From: Sodalis glossinidius str. 'morsitans'
GTDB taxonomy: Bacteria; Pseudomonadota; Gammaproteobacteria; Enterobacterales; Enterobacteriaceae
NCBI RefSeq assembly: GCF_000010085.1
Contig: NC_007712.1
Coordinates: 1,984,001-2,048,000 of the forward strand
Reading direction: 5' to 3'
DNA length: 64,000 nucleotides
In this document: positions 46,376-54,618 of the stretch, one piece after another
Numbering within the stretch: position 1 is the first letter of the stretch
Layout: every line of letters starts with the position of its first letter
Notes under the pieces: generated by a model
The model's input: the letters and a program-made list of their open reading frames with translations, nothing else
Databases searched by the model: none
Told to the model about the DNA's origin: nothing
Translations under genes and position numbers: made by a program

Positions 46376-46983
46376 CTCAACGGCGTGATGTAATAACCGG
46401 TGAAGCCGTCCCTGTCTTCAGGCGGGAAATAAGACGGGTCGGTATACACTGCGTAGTGCTCATCTACATGGAGCGCCAGTGTTTCCTCAAAGGGCAGGCA
46501 GACAAACCGGATATGGGTATCGCGCGCCTTTTCGGCGAACAGGCGGATTTCTGCGGCGGGGAAATAGGGCTTTTTGTAATGTTCATACGGGATGTTAAAT
46601 TCGCCACGCAGGTTGTAGCGGCACAGGCCGTTGTAGCCATGGCGATTGAGGTAAAGGAACACGGCGGCACGTTTAATGCCCCTGGTCGCTCGCCATTGGG
46701 CAAAATTGGTGCGGTAACGAAAATAGTCAACAGAAGTGTTAGCGTGCCTGAACAGCGGCAGCGCTGCCTGTATGACGCTTTCCGGGCTATCAACAACCGC
46801 CTGGTAGAAATTGATAAGGTCCGGGTTAATGTCTGCCAGCACATAGCGAGGGTAGTCAGTAGCGAGGAAAACCGAGGCACCGCCGACAAAAGGTTCGACC
46901 AGACAGTCAGCCGCCGGCAGGAAGGGGCGCAAGCGGGGCATCAGGCGAGACTTGCCGCCCGCCCATTTCAGGATAGGTTTCAT
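46376..46983 (-). pseudogene. DNA adenine methylase (Dam, DpnM-type), C-terminally truncated
   Basis: Starts MKPILKWAGGKSRLMPRL at 46983 and keeps VEPFVGGASVFLA (SAM binding) and LYLNRHGYNGLCRYN. The catalytic motif reads TDPSY instead of DPPY. After DGFTGYY the sequence leaves the family and runs into gpA. The start is coupled to the exonuclease gene (TGAGGA upstream). The motif change and truncation both argue for loss of function. Confidence 0.82.
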
Positions 46984-46993
46984 CTGCATGTCC

Positions 46994-47308
46994 TCAGCAA
47001 TGTTCGATAAAAGCGTCGGAATGACGCTGCCAGATTTCTGCCACCACCTGCGCCTGATAGCAGGCATCCTCAAGGGAGTGGTGCTTCAGGGTCTGGCGCG
47101 CGGGCGAGCAGCCGGTTGCCTGTGCCAGACATTGCAGAGTGCGCATATCCCGCACCCGCCAGTAATGCCAGGGGATGGGCAGGCCATGGCGCTCAAAGGC
47201 GGCGCTTATAATCACCACGTCAAAGTTGCCTCCCTTGCACCAGATATTCAGGTGCTTGCGGCCAGCGGGTATCTGGCTGGCACGTCGCCGGGCGCGGCGC
47301 TTCCCCAT
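46994..47308 (-). pseudogene. DnaQ-like 3'-5' exonuclease C-terminal fragment
   Basis: NIWCKGGNFDVVIISAAFERHGLPIPWHYWRVRDMRTLQCLA and HHSLEDACYQAQVVAEIWQ are typical of the Rv2179c-like/exonuclease family of phage early operons, with a catalytic Asp in GNFD and in LEDA. The N-terminal catalytic DxE is missing; the frame upstream belongs to the neighbouring unidentified gene. In P2-like phages such genes can precede dam and A. Confidence 0.65.
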
Positions 47309-47621
47309 TCACGCATTCCAGCGTTGAGCCGAACGCAAACGGGCGCGTATGGCAGATGGTGCCGATGCACTCGAATTGCGGGTAGAAATCGAACAGGTAA
47401 GGTTGCAGCTTCTCCTCAGGGCCGAAGGGCCACTTATTCTGCACTGAGAAAAGCTGGCAACTCTCGCGGGCTTTCTCTTCCTGAGAGTGGAAAAGCTCAA
47501 GGGATAAAGGCGAAATCAGCAATTTCCGCATCGCGCGATTGAAATATGACAAGCCGTTATTGTCAGTCACCGCGCAGGGCATAGCCGAACTATGGCAGGT
47601 GTAGGTCATGAGCTGGTTCAT
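47300..47621 (-). pseudogene. Unidentified phage protein, fused out of frame to the exonuclease remnant
   Basis: Starts MNQLMTYTCHSSAMPCAVTDNNGLSYFNRAMRKLL at 47621, overlapping the end of the DUF551 gene. It reads about 100 residues (KLQPYLFDFYPQFECIGTICHTRPFAFGSTLECVNGE) before entering sequence in the frame adjacent to the exonuclease fragment. I do not recognise the family. The junction of prophages B and C probably lies close by. Confidence 0.45.
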
Positions 47622-47998
47622 ACCGCCCCCCCGTTTTTCACTGAATTTGGCAATAATGTATCTATAGTGGGTAAATCTGTCAGGTGCATCCAGTGAGTCA
47701 CGTACCCATTTAAAAATCCCTGACAATCTCCGTCATCAAAATATGCAATATCAATATGCCCATTGCCGATTACAAGAAGCATCAGCCCATCTTTTGGCAT
47801 TTGCTCGCTGCAAGCAATCCACTTATTGTTTTCTGCATCGCAGTTTTCGTTCTGCCCATCAAGCGAGGTCAGCGCAAACCGGGAAAGTAATATCGCATCC
47901 TCCTGGGGAATGGAGTCTTCCTGGCAGGCGTAGTCGGCCAACACGCCAGCCTCATGCATTACTCTAACTTCTTCAAATGCTTTTTCATTATCAATCAT
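47618..47998 (-). CDS. DUF551-containing phage protein
   Basis: 126 residues. The C-terminal half (WIACSEQMPKDGLMLLVIGNGHIDIAYFDDGD...YVTHWMHLTDLP) is the DUF551 module common in left arms of lambdoid and related prophages. The N-terminal half is acidic and variable, as usual. It overlaps both neighbours by four bases (translational coupling). Function unknown. Confidence 0.78.
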   Translation of the reverse strand: MIDNEKAFEEVRVMHEAGVLADYACQEDSIPQEDAILLSRFALTSLDGQNENCDAENNKWIACSEQMPKDGLMLLVIGNGHIDIAYFDDGDCQGFLNGYVTHWMHLTDLPTIDTLLPNSVKNGGAV

Positions 47999-48255
47999 TG
48001 AGCCTGTACCTCTTCATTCTGAATTTTATGGATGTAATATAATGGCATCATGCCGCCGTATATTTTGAAATGATGGGTAGTGTCATCTTGTTCAGCAACG
48101 CATAGTTCAGGTGACCAGCTACCACTTATAATTTTATACTTTTCGTTCAGCTCGGACCATATCTCTACGGCTTCATCTGGACTATCCGCTTCTATCTCAT
48201 GTCCATAGTCGAAATCTTCTCCGTTCTCAGGATACCATGCGTAAAAGACATTCAT
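47995..48255 (-). CDS. Hypothetical acidic phage protein (86 aa)
   Basis: Starts MNVFYAWYPENGEDFDYGHEIEADSPDEAVEIW, a pattern seen in small lambdoid left-arm proteins of unknown function. The frame is complete and overlaps the DUF551 gene (ATGA). No motif for catalysis or DNA binding. Confidence 0.6.
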   Translation of the reverse strand: MNVFYAWYPENGEDFDYGHEIEADSPDEAVEIWSELNEKYKIISGSWSPELCVAEQDDTTHHFKIYGGMMPLYYIHKIQNEEVQAQ

Positions 48256-48270
48256 TCGGGATTTCTTTTA

Positions 48271-48561
48271 TTAATGATTGGTGTGATAAAAGGTGTTGAT
48301 TAATTTCATTCTATGCAGTGCATTATTCATCAGGGACGCCAATATTTCTTCTTTCGACAATCTATTTCGGATTCCTTTTTCATATTCTTCTATTATCTTC
48401 CTGTCAGCTTCGTATTGAGCGAATTGATTGTCATCCATCATATTCCATCGCTCGGCCTCTGCGATGTTTTCTATCTGGATAATACGTCTTTCCAGTTTTT
48501 CGATTTCTTCGATAAGTCCGGTTTCCCGACGTGCAAGTAACCCGGTGAGTAAATCATTCAT
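48271..48561 (-). CDS. Hypothetical coiled-coil phage protein (96 aa)
   Basis: A charged helical protein (RRETGLIEEIEKLERRIIQIENIAEAERW, QYEADRKIIEEYEKGIRNRL) without recognised family. It lies in the same leftward operon as the recombination genes, 15 bases from its downstream neighbour. The helical pattern suggests a coiled coil. Confidence 0.55.
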   Translation of the reverse strand: MNDLLTGLLARRETGLIEEIEKLERRIIQIENIAEAERWNMMDDNQFAQYEADRKIIEEYEKGIRNRLSKEEILASLMNNALHRMKLINTFYHTNH

Positions 48562-48602
48562 ATTTCACCTCATAAAATTAAATGTTTAGTCATTAAGGAA
48601 TG

Positions 48603-49272
48603 TTAATTCCACTGCTCGCCAAAGGTAAATCCAAGTTCAGCTAATGCCATATCCATTCTTTCTGTAAACTCTGGTACGGATTCTTCAAATTTTGAAATGT
48701 ATTTATCGTTTTATTCAACAATGACGTTGTGAAGTTCTTCACGCTTCATTCGAGGTCATAGTTAGCAAAATGCCATGCTTCTTTACCCGTAACACACATG
48801 CTAAACTGAACCTGAGCCATATATTCCGATTTGATGCCGTCAAAGCCATTCAGTCTAAAATTAATAAAGTCGCGTGATGTAAATGGACACTTTAATTCAA
48901 GTCCCAGCCCATCACTACAGTCGCCATCGGGGGAGCACGCTACACGCATATCTTCCTCCTTGAATATGATGGGGACGTCGATAACGGTTAACCCTGTAGT
49001 GAACTCAAACAGTCGTCTTGCTACCTCTTCGTTTTCTTTTCCCCATTCTAGCGGCCTTGCCTTCACTTCGGGAGATTGCCCGGTACAAATCTCGGCAATC
49101 AGCTTATTGAAGTAAGACCGCTTCGTATCCGTCCATTTGTTGCCTGAACGTGGGCTGGAAATCACGCAGGAAGCCTCTGAGGCGGTTATGGCGCCAAGGC
49201 GCAAACGCAACCCTGTTGCACCTGCGTGACGTCTATGCCCGTTTTAGACAGAATAACGTCGGCGTCTATCAT
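48603..49272 (-). pseudogene. YqaJ-type phage exonuclease (lambda Exo-like), broken
   Basis: Starts MIDADVILSKTGIDVTQVQQG at 49272 and shifts frame near 49200. It continues LRLGAITASEASCVISSPRSGNKWTDTKRSYFNKLIAE through CSPDGDCSDGLGLELKCPFTS (catalytic Asp and ELK). It shifts again after NYDLE, where MKREELHNVIVE, an in-frame TAA and FGEQWN lie in another frame. Exo resects DNA ends for Bet-mediated annealing. Two frameshifts and one nonsense codon. Confidence 0.8.
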
Positions 49273-50003
49273 GCTGCATTCTTGGCGGCTCTTTTCCGCA
49301 AGAAGTCGAGCGCCTTTAATGCCTCCTGGTCGGTCAGCTCTGCCGCTTCGCTGACCTGCCGTTTGAATACTGTTGAGCAAAGGGGAAGAAAATCTTCATC
49401 CCAGGTTTTGTCTAGAGACAAAAGCAGGTCATTGATAGCTTGCAACGTTTCAGTTGTTGCTCCCTCATGACTCGTTGAGTGGCCTGCGGATGGCGTGACA
49501 TCGCGCGCGTCGATAACATCCAGCGTCTTGCCTTCCATTTTCTCGGCTGTGGGCTGCTCGATTTCCTGCCATGCCTTGCGAAGTGCCTGAGCTTCTGCGC
49601 ACTTTGCTATCTGGCCGTAAGGGCACTTTTTCCACATTGCATTAGGTGCGTTAGAATCCCTGCCTGCGGTCGCATAGTTTTCCAGCCAATATTCTTTCGC
49701 GCTGTACTCAACAATCTGGCCGCCAGGCATCATCTTGCATACCGTATATTTACACCACTGCGAAAAAGTGACTTCTATGCCATTAAAGGTTTTGGTTTCA
49801 TCCGGGCCAAATTCTGGCTCCTTGGCACCTGCGTAATTTCCTGACCGGTCTGCCTGTATTCGATACAGTTCGACACCCGGCATAACGACATCTCTTTGCT
49901 CTCCCTTGCCGATTTTGGCGTCTTTAATATACATTGTCACCAGATGTACCGGCTTCATTAATGGGTCAAGCTGACGCGCTCGGCAATAGTCCAATGCCAT
50001 CAT
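49269..50003 (-). CDS. bet: Phage recombination protein Bet (annealase), start codon apparently lost
   Basis: The RecT/Redbeta-superfamily sequence (YCRARQLDPLMKPVHLVTMYIKDAK, VVMPGVELYRIQADRSGNYAGAKEPEFGPD, SNAPNAMWKKCPYGQIAKCAEAQALRKAWQEI) is open. The same frame continues upstream for 33 codons (NKLNTTSAILAEKGVDFSTWSALKNSIYPGAKDES). There the expected ATG reads ATA (about 50102-50100) behind a fair ribosome site. Translation may now start at the internal ATG 50003, giving 244 residues, possibly inactive. Confidence 0.75.
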   Translation of the reverse strand: MMALDYCRARQLDPLMKPVHLVTMYIKDAKIGKGEQRDVVMPGVELYRIQADRSGNYAGAKEPEFGPDETKTFNGIEVTFSQWCKYTVCKMMPGGQIVEYSAKEYWLENYATAGRDSNAPNAMWKKCPYGQIAKCAEAQALRKAWQEIEQPTAEKMEGKTLDVIDARDVTPSAGHSTSHEGATTETLQAINDLLLSLDKTWDEDFLPLCSTVFKRQVSEAAELTDQEALKALDFLRKRAAKNAA

Positions 50004-50106
50004 GACCGATTCATCTTTAGCGCCGGGATAAATACTATTTTTAAGTGCGCTCCATGTGGAAAAATCAACGCCTTTTTCGGCTAGAATCGCTGAGGTTGTA
50101 TTTAAT

Positions 50107-50409
50107 TTATTTGCTATTACGCCACCTCGTCAAAACTTTCATGATAATAGAGCAATTAATAGCTTGCTGGTTTCTTACAGCCTGTGCCACTATTTTGTAG
50201 GCTGCAATCATAAATTCGTCATTATTTTGCATCGCTAATAGCAGTGCCTTTTCTCCGCATACTGAAATAACCTTTGCCAATTTCTGGGCCAGATATTCAT
50301 AACTCCATTCGTTGTTGGCCCATTCAACCTCTTTTCCAAGACTTTCCTCTTGCTCCGGTGTGAATCTTTCAACCGTGCAGCGGATTTCGTTTTCGGTTTC
50401 AATATTCAT
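50107..50409 (-). CDS. Hypothetical phage left-arm protein (100 aa)
   Basis: MNIETENEIRCTVERFTPEQEESLGKEVEWANNEWSYEYLAQKLAKVISVCGEKALLLAMQ, from ATG 50409 behind AAAAGGAG. An upstream in-frame ATG at 50499 with GAGG would add 30 residues that overlap the structured RNA on the other strand. No family recognised. Located just upstream of bet. Confidence 0.55.
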   Translation of the reverse strand: MNIETENEIRCTVERFTPEQEESLGKEVEWANNEWSYEYLAQKLAKVISVCGEKALLLAMQNNDEFMIAAYKIVAQAVRNQQAINCSIIMKVLTRWRNSK

Positions 50410-50445
50410 TTCATCTCCTTTTATAGCCAAGCTCATATCTAACTG

Positions 50446-50474
50446 TTGCCGGATGACGTGAAGCGGTCTATAAT
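50446..50474 (+). promoter_or_regulatory. Strong sigma-70-like promoter for the small RNA
   Basis: TTGCCG, 17-base spacer, TATAAT. It points rightward, opposite to the left-arm operon, with a predicted start near 50481. Confidence 0.7.
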
Positions 50475-50480
50475 CCCTGC

Positions 50481-50595
50481 GTCCAATGATGGAAGTCATT
50501 GATCATGCCTCGCAGGAGTTGGTTTGGTCGCCAACTCCGCCGTCACCGGGACGTAAAGCCGGTAGAGACGCCCGCCCTGAAGCGGGCCTTTTTAG
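50481..50595 (+). ncRNA. Small structured RNA, C4-antisense-like
   Basis: Between a consensus promoter and a Rho-independent terminator lies about 115 bases with stacked hairpins: CAATGA/TCATTG (50484-50501), then TCATGCCTCGCAG, then an eight-pair stem GGAGTTGG/CCAACTCC (50515-50538), then CGCCGTCAC. The same conserved words around a different hairpin recur at 52263-52323. This resembles the C4 antisense RNA family of phages as I remember it. It could also be read as a leader on the minus strand. No long frame on the plus strand. Confidence 0.5.
50570..50593 (+). terminator. Rho-independent terminator of the small RNA
   Basis: GCCCGC, loop CCTGAA, GCGGGC, C, then TTTTT. The group II intron begins seven bases after the T-run. 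Confidence 0.82.
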
Positions 50596-50599
50596 TTTA

Positions 50600-52252
50600 G
50601 TGCGCCCAGCATGAGCGCACTCTTGTGGGTGCAAGTCCCGCCGCAAGCTGGCCACAGTGAGCGAAGCACAACTGCGCAAGGGTGACTGAGCGTGGGGAGG
50701 AAGTGTGGAGCGAAATGCGAGCCGATGAACAAGAATCGGATAGAAGGCGCTGGCGAGCAGGGTGAGCGGGCGAGAAACCGTGAAACTCTTGTGGTCAAGG
50801 CGAGGTGGCGTAGTTCCGGCGGTTGTGCAGTGAAGGAGTGCGTTCTTACCTGGGGGGAGATCTCGCCTGAAAGGGCGACGGTGCAAGCCGGAGCGGGAAG
50901 TCAGCAGAGGTCGTAGTAGCCGCTCTGGGTGAAGGGCCGAACGAGAAAGGAGCGCGTCAAACGCCTTGCCGATGAATCGTGTATTGCATCAGATGTCCGC
51001 GCTAGCGGAGCGGATCGTTTCAGGGCGAGGTGAAACCTCGTCCAAAGCGCTCAGCGATGAAACTCGACGACTCCCGCGGCAAGAACCGGAAGACGCAGGG
51101 CGAGACTTGCTCATGCAAGCACTCGCGAGGGAAAATATGCAACGCGCGTGGAAACGCCTGAAGGCAAACAAAGGAGCTGCGGCGGGGGTCGATGGTCTGA
51201 GTATTGCGCAGACCGGACAACACCTGAAGTACGCGTGGCCGACCATCCGGCAACAAGTGATGATCGGCACGTACCGGCCACAACCGGTACGACGCGTAGG
51301 CATCCCAAAACCGGATGGAAGCGAACGTGAACTGGGGATACCCACCGTCATCGATCGTCTGATTCAGCAGGCACTGCTCCAGGTGCTGCAACCGCTGATC
51401 GATCCCACTTTTAGTGAATATAGATACGGGTTTCGCCCCGGTCGTCGTGGGCATGACGCTGTTCTTGCATCACATCAGTACGTACAAGATGGCTACCGCG
51501 TGGTGGTTGATGTTGATCTATCGAAGTTCTTTGATCGGATTAACCACGACATTCTGATTGATCGTTTAAGGAAGCACGTTAACGATGCTGGAGTGATCCG
51601 GCTGGTGCGTGCTTACCTGAACGCAGGAATCATGAAGGGCGGTGTGGTTGTCGAGCATGCGGAAGGGACGCCGCAAGGCTGCCCCCTCTCGCTTCTGCTG
51701 ACCAACGTGCTTCTCGACGAAGTGGATCGGGAGCTTGAACTGCGGGGACACCGCTTTGCCCGCTATGCCGATGACTGCAATGTCTATGTGCGCAGTGAGA
51801 AGACTGGCGAGTGATGAAACTGCTCAAGCGCTGCTACGACAAGCTGTACCTGAGGATCAATACATCGAAAAGTGCGGTTGCAAGCGGCTTTGGCCGCAAG
51901 TTTCGGGGTTATACCCTCTGGGAAGCCCCGAACGGCGAGATTAGACGCTTGGTGTCGAGAAAGGCGCTGGAGACGTTCAAGCAAAGGATCAGGCAATTGA
52001 CTGGTCGATCGGGTGGACGCAGCATAAGCCAGGTAATCAAAGCACTACGCCGCTATGTACTGGGCTGAAAAGCGTATTTCCAACTAGCACAACACCTGTC
52101 GGCGGTACATAACGTGTTGACGATTGCTTACTTGGATTCCCTTGGCATGCCTAGCCTCACGTAACCTCAACTGCTCGAACCGCACGGTGCGGACCCGTAT
52201 GCCGGGTGGTGTGGGAGGGGACCGGCCAGTTACTGACCGCCCCTATCCCGAT
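50600..52252 (+). mobile_element. Group II intron (probably class C), degenerate
   Basis: Begins GTGCGCC directly downstream of a terminator, the insertion preference of group IIC introns. About 365 bases of structured RNA precede the reverse transcriptase. The 3' end has domain V-like AACCGCACGGTGCGGACCCG and GTGGTGTGGGAGGGG and a domain VI-like stem ending near CTATCCCGAT. The 3' boundary is approximate. The encoded protein is frameshifted, so the intron depends on another copy for mobility. Confidence 0.78.
50966..52068 (+). pseudogene. Group II intron reverse transcriptase/maturase, frameshifted
   Basis: Starts TTG 50966 or ATG 50972 behind AAAGGAG. RT motifs are clear: KANKGAAAGVDG, RRVGIPKPDGSERELGIPTVIDRLIQQAL, YGFRPGRRGHDAV, VDVDLSKFFDRINHD, GTPQGCPLS (normally QGGPLS) and the catalytic YADD (51763-51775). 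The frame breaks near 51812 after EKTGE. The maturase part (LYLRINTSKSAV...FRGYTLWEAPNG) continues in another frame and stops at 52068, shorter than expected. No endonuclease domain, as in class C. Confidence 0.82.
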
Positions 52253-52262
52253 CGTGTTGCGC

Positions 52263-52323
52263 GCCCCGTAACGTGGGGCTAACGGGTCGTTTCATGCCTC
52301 GCAGGGCTTCTGCCCGCCGTCAC
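52263..52323 (+). ncRNA. Second copy of the conserved structured element
   Basis: GCCCC/GGGGC hairpin, then TCATGCCTCGCAG, a short GGGC-TTCT-GCCC hairpin and CGCCGTCAC. The words TCATGCCTCGCAG and CGCCGTCAC equal those at 50502-50543, while the hairpins differ in sequence, as expected when structure is conserved. No promoter or T-run of comparable quality is seen here. Confidence 0.45.
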
Positions 52324-52331
52324 TACAAAAG

Positions 52332-52541
52332 TCACAGAAATTCGGAGTAACGCGTTCCGGCTGGCTCAAACTCTGCCGGTACTTCTAAGCTCTCAAATTC
52401 TTGCCTTATTGCCCGCAAATTACCCACTGGTTGAAACGAATAGTGCTGATTGACGTAGTTGAAGGATGCCAGCCAGGGCGCGCCTGTGCGCTTGTCCCTG
52501 AGCATTACCTGTTTGCCGCTGTTCGGAATAATATTTTTCAT
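52332..52541 (-). CDS. Hypothetical lambdoid left-arm protein (69 aa)
   Basis: MKNIIPNSGKQVMLRDKRTGAPWLASFNYVNQHYSF, from ATG 52541 with GAGAGG eight bases upstream. It would be the first gene left of the left operator (52757) and thus the first product of the early left operon. No family recognised; its position resembles that of N/kil-type small genes. Confidence 0.5.
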   Translation of the reverse strand: MKNIIPNSGKQVMLRDKRTGAPWLASFNYVNQHYSFQPVGNLRAIRQEFESLEVPAEFEPAGTRYSEFL

Positions 52542-52756
52542 TGGTCATGCCTCTCATCTGCTTTCAGATTGTCAGAACGCTTACCTAACCCTTACTGCTG
52601 TGCCTCTACGACCTAAGCCGCCAAACTTCTCGCAACCTCCGTCATGATCATCACGCCTCGGGCTGGCTACATTGAGCTAAAGCAATCGGCGGGTGACTCG
52701 TAGTATTATTATCTGCCGGGGTTTTGCCGTCGCTGGTTGCTGTTGATGGATTCATG

Positions 52757-52770
52757 GTAATATAAGTTAC
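52757..52770. promoter_or_regulatory. Putative left operator of the CI/Cro switch
   Basis: GTAATATAAGTTAC; its complement GTAACTTATATTAC differs by one base from the operator at 54271-54284. It lies upstream of the leftward early gene and is separated from cI by the IS1 remnant. Confidence 0.65.
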
Positions 52771-52849
52771 TTTCGAGGTGCTAAAAAACCCGATAATGTC
52801 TTGAAATGGTTGGTTTTTGTGATATTCTGCCGCTATTTGAGGTTTCCAC

Positions 52850-53545
52850 GTGGTTACAGTTTCTGTTCATTGTCCTCGCTGCCATTCAGATGAAATTTAT
52901 CGACATGGCCTTAGTCCAACTAAGCGCGAACGCTTCTGGTGTTAGTGCTGTCGCCGTGTATTTCAGCTTACCTACCGCTATGAAGCGCGAAAGCCGGGAG
53001 TTAAAGAGCAGATCGTTGATATGGCCTTCAACGGTGCCGGTGTTCGCGATACCGCCAGAGCGTTGAAAATCGGCATCAATACGGTCATCCGGGCTTTAAA
53101 AAGCTCTCGCCCCGCCGGATAACGTCTTCTCCCGTTGCTCACGCCGATATTGCCCTTATCTGTGAACTTGATGAGCAATGGAGCTTCGTTGGCAGTAAGG
53201 CGCTACAGCACTGGCTCTGGTATGCTTACAATACCAAAACGGGGCGGCGTTCTGGCCTACACTTTTGGCCTCCGAACCGATGAGACCTACCGTGAATTGC
53301 TGGCTCTGTTGACGCCATTCAACATCGGCATGATTACCAGTGACAACTGGGGCAGCTATGCAAGAGAGGTGCCGAAGCAGAAACATCTGACTGGCAAGAT
53401 CTTCACGCAACGCATAGAGCGCAATAACCTGACGCTCCGACCCGCATTAAACGACAGGCGCGTAAAACGATTTGCTTCTCGCGCTCCGTCGAGATTCACG
53501 AACAAAGTCATCGGAACCTTCATCGAAAAACACATGTTCTATTAA
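52850..53545 (+). mobile_element. IS1-family insertion sequence remnant (InsA/InsB frameshifted)
   Basis: From GTG 52850, VVTVSVHCPRCHSD and YRYEARKPGVKEQIVDMAFNGAGVRDTARALKIGINTVIRAL are InsA-like (zinc finger and HTH), with frame breaks. InsB follows (ELDEQWSFVGSKA, LAYTFGLRTDETYRELLALLTPFNIGMITSDNWGSY, LTGKIFTQRIERNNLTLR, GTFIEKHMFY) with further breaks. The right end carries GGTAATGACTCCAAT on the minus strand (about 53550-53566), a likely terminal repeat; I cannot find a matching left end. Confidence 0.8.
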
Positions 53546-53591
53546 TTGGAGTCATTACCAAATACCTCTCTATAGTTGAGGGGTTGACAAG

Positions 53592-54245
53592 TTATACTTC
53601 TTGTATTACTTGAATAACTAATCCTTTTACAATCAAGTCTTTTATATCCATATCTATTAATTTAAAGTTAGGATTCAAAGATCTGAGATACACATTGGGG
53701 CCATCAAGCGATAGTTTTTTGATACTAGGTATACGCTGTTGAGCTAGTTGAACAATAATTATCTTTTCATTCAAGTCCTCAGTCAACATCGATCTTGGTT
53801 CAATCAACGCGAAAGAACCTTCTGGTAATGTAGGCATACCATGAGGATTAACCATAGAATCCCCTTTTACTTCAACGATAAATGCGCCTTTTGGAATGTT
53901 TCCCATTACATCAATCCACTTTATAGCTTCTGATTCAGTAGCAAATGGAGACCTTCCGTCCCATTCACCAATCTGCGCCCAAGAAACAACAGACACAGAT
54001 TGATAATTACTGTTGCTAAGTGAATTTTGCGTGGTACTGTCAGCTTTATCTAATCCATACAATAGCCAGTCAGGATTACATTTCAGCGCCTGACAGAGTT
54101 TGATAAGATTTTTACCATCAGGTTCACTTTGGCCGTTTTCCCATTTTGTAACTGCTATACGAGAAACTCCAACCATCTTTGAAAGCGTCATTTGAATTAT
54201 TTTTTGCGCGTTTCTCAGATCTTTTATGCGCCTCGGCATATCCAT
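53592..54245 (-). CDS. CI-like prophage repressor (HTH + S24 domain)
   Basis: 217 residues. XRE helix-turn-helix at about 17-45 (TLSKMVGVSRIAVTKWENGQSEPD), linker, then an S24/LexA-type domain. The nucleophile is Ser130 in KGDSM and the general-base lysine is at 176/177 (SIKKL). The self-cleavage site, normally Ala-Gly, reads Ile92-Gly93 (SWAQIGEW), 37 residues before the serine as in lambda. The frame is intact, so it may still hold prophage C silent. It is divergent from cro. Confidence 0.85.
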   Translation of the reverse strand: MDMPRRIKDLRNAQKIIQMTLSKMVGVSRIAVTKWENGQSEPDGKNLIKLCQALKCNPDWLLYGLDKADSTTQNSLSNSNYQSVSVVSWAQIGEWDGRSPFATESEAIKWIDVMGNIPKGAFIVEVKGDSMVNPHGMPTLPEGSFALIEPRSMLTEDLNEKIIIVQLAQQRIPSIKKLSLDGPNVYLRSLNPNFKLIDMDIKDLIVKGLVIQVIQEV

Positions 54246-54270
54246 CTCAGCGGGCCCTATGATTGATAGA

Positions 54271-54284
54271 GTAACTTATGTTAC
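54271..54284. promoter_or_regulatory. Operator O1 in the cI-cro gap
   Basis: GTAACTTATGTTAC, an inverted repeat GTAAC-N4-GTTAC nearest to cI. Confidence 0.7.
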
Positions 54285-54301
54285 ACCAGAAGGGTTTAAT
54301 T

Positions 54302-54328
54302 TTGATTTATATTTAAGGTAACTATAAT
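54302..54328 (+). promoter_or_regulatory. Candidate PR promoter for cro
   Basis: TTGATT, 15-base spacer and TATAAT, with the -10 box inside operator O2. A repressor on O2 would block it. Confidence 0.55.
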
Positions 54329-54331
54329 TAC
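54318..54331. promoter_or_regulatory. Operator O2 in the cI-cro gap
   Basis: GTAACTATAATTAC, same half-sites as O1 and centred 47 bases away. Confidence 0.7.
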
Positions 54332-54366
54332 ATTCATCGCGTCTTAATGTTAAAATGGTGTCCCCG

Positions 54367-54618
54367 ATGAAAAAGATTGATGTACTTAAATTTTTTGATG
54401 GAAGTTTTACTAAAACTGCTCAAGCTCTGGGTATATCGCATGCAGCTGTTTCACGCTGGCGTGATGTTATTCCAGAAAAAAGAGCTTTTCAGCTTGAATT
54501 GATCACTCAAGGTAGGTTTAAGCGTAATGCTGATTTGTATGGCTCAAAGAATTCCAAAAATGACTTATCACCTAAACATAACGGAGGCGAAAATCTGACT
54601 TATGCAGTTCAACCATGA
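54367..54618 (+). CDS. cro: Cro-like repressor
   Basis: 83 residues from ATG 54367. MKKIDVLKFFDGSFTKTAQALGISHAAVSRWRDVIPEKRAFQLELITQG is a typical Cro of the HK022/P22-like class with the HTH at about 15-35. Divergent from cI with two operators between. Intact; it would repress cI transcription on lytic entry. An in-frame GTG 12 bases upstream is less likely. Confidence 0.87.
   Translation: MKKIDVLKFFDGSFTKTAQALGISHAAVSRWRDVIPEKRAFQLELITQGRFKRNADLYGSKNSKNDLSPKHNGGENLTYAVQP

Noticed and set aside
50966..52068. Diversity-generating retroelement, as carried by the related phage BPP-1.
   Set aside because: The only reverse transcriptase lies in an intron with domain V/VI-like ends in another prophage. 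No template/variable repeat pair is seen near the tailspike.
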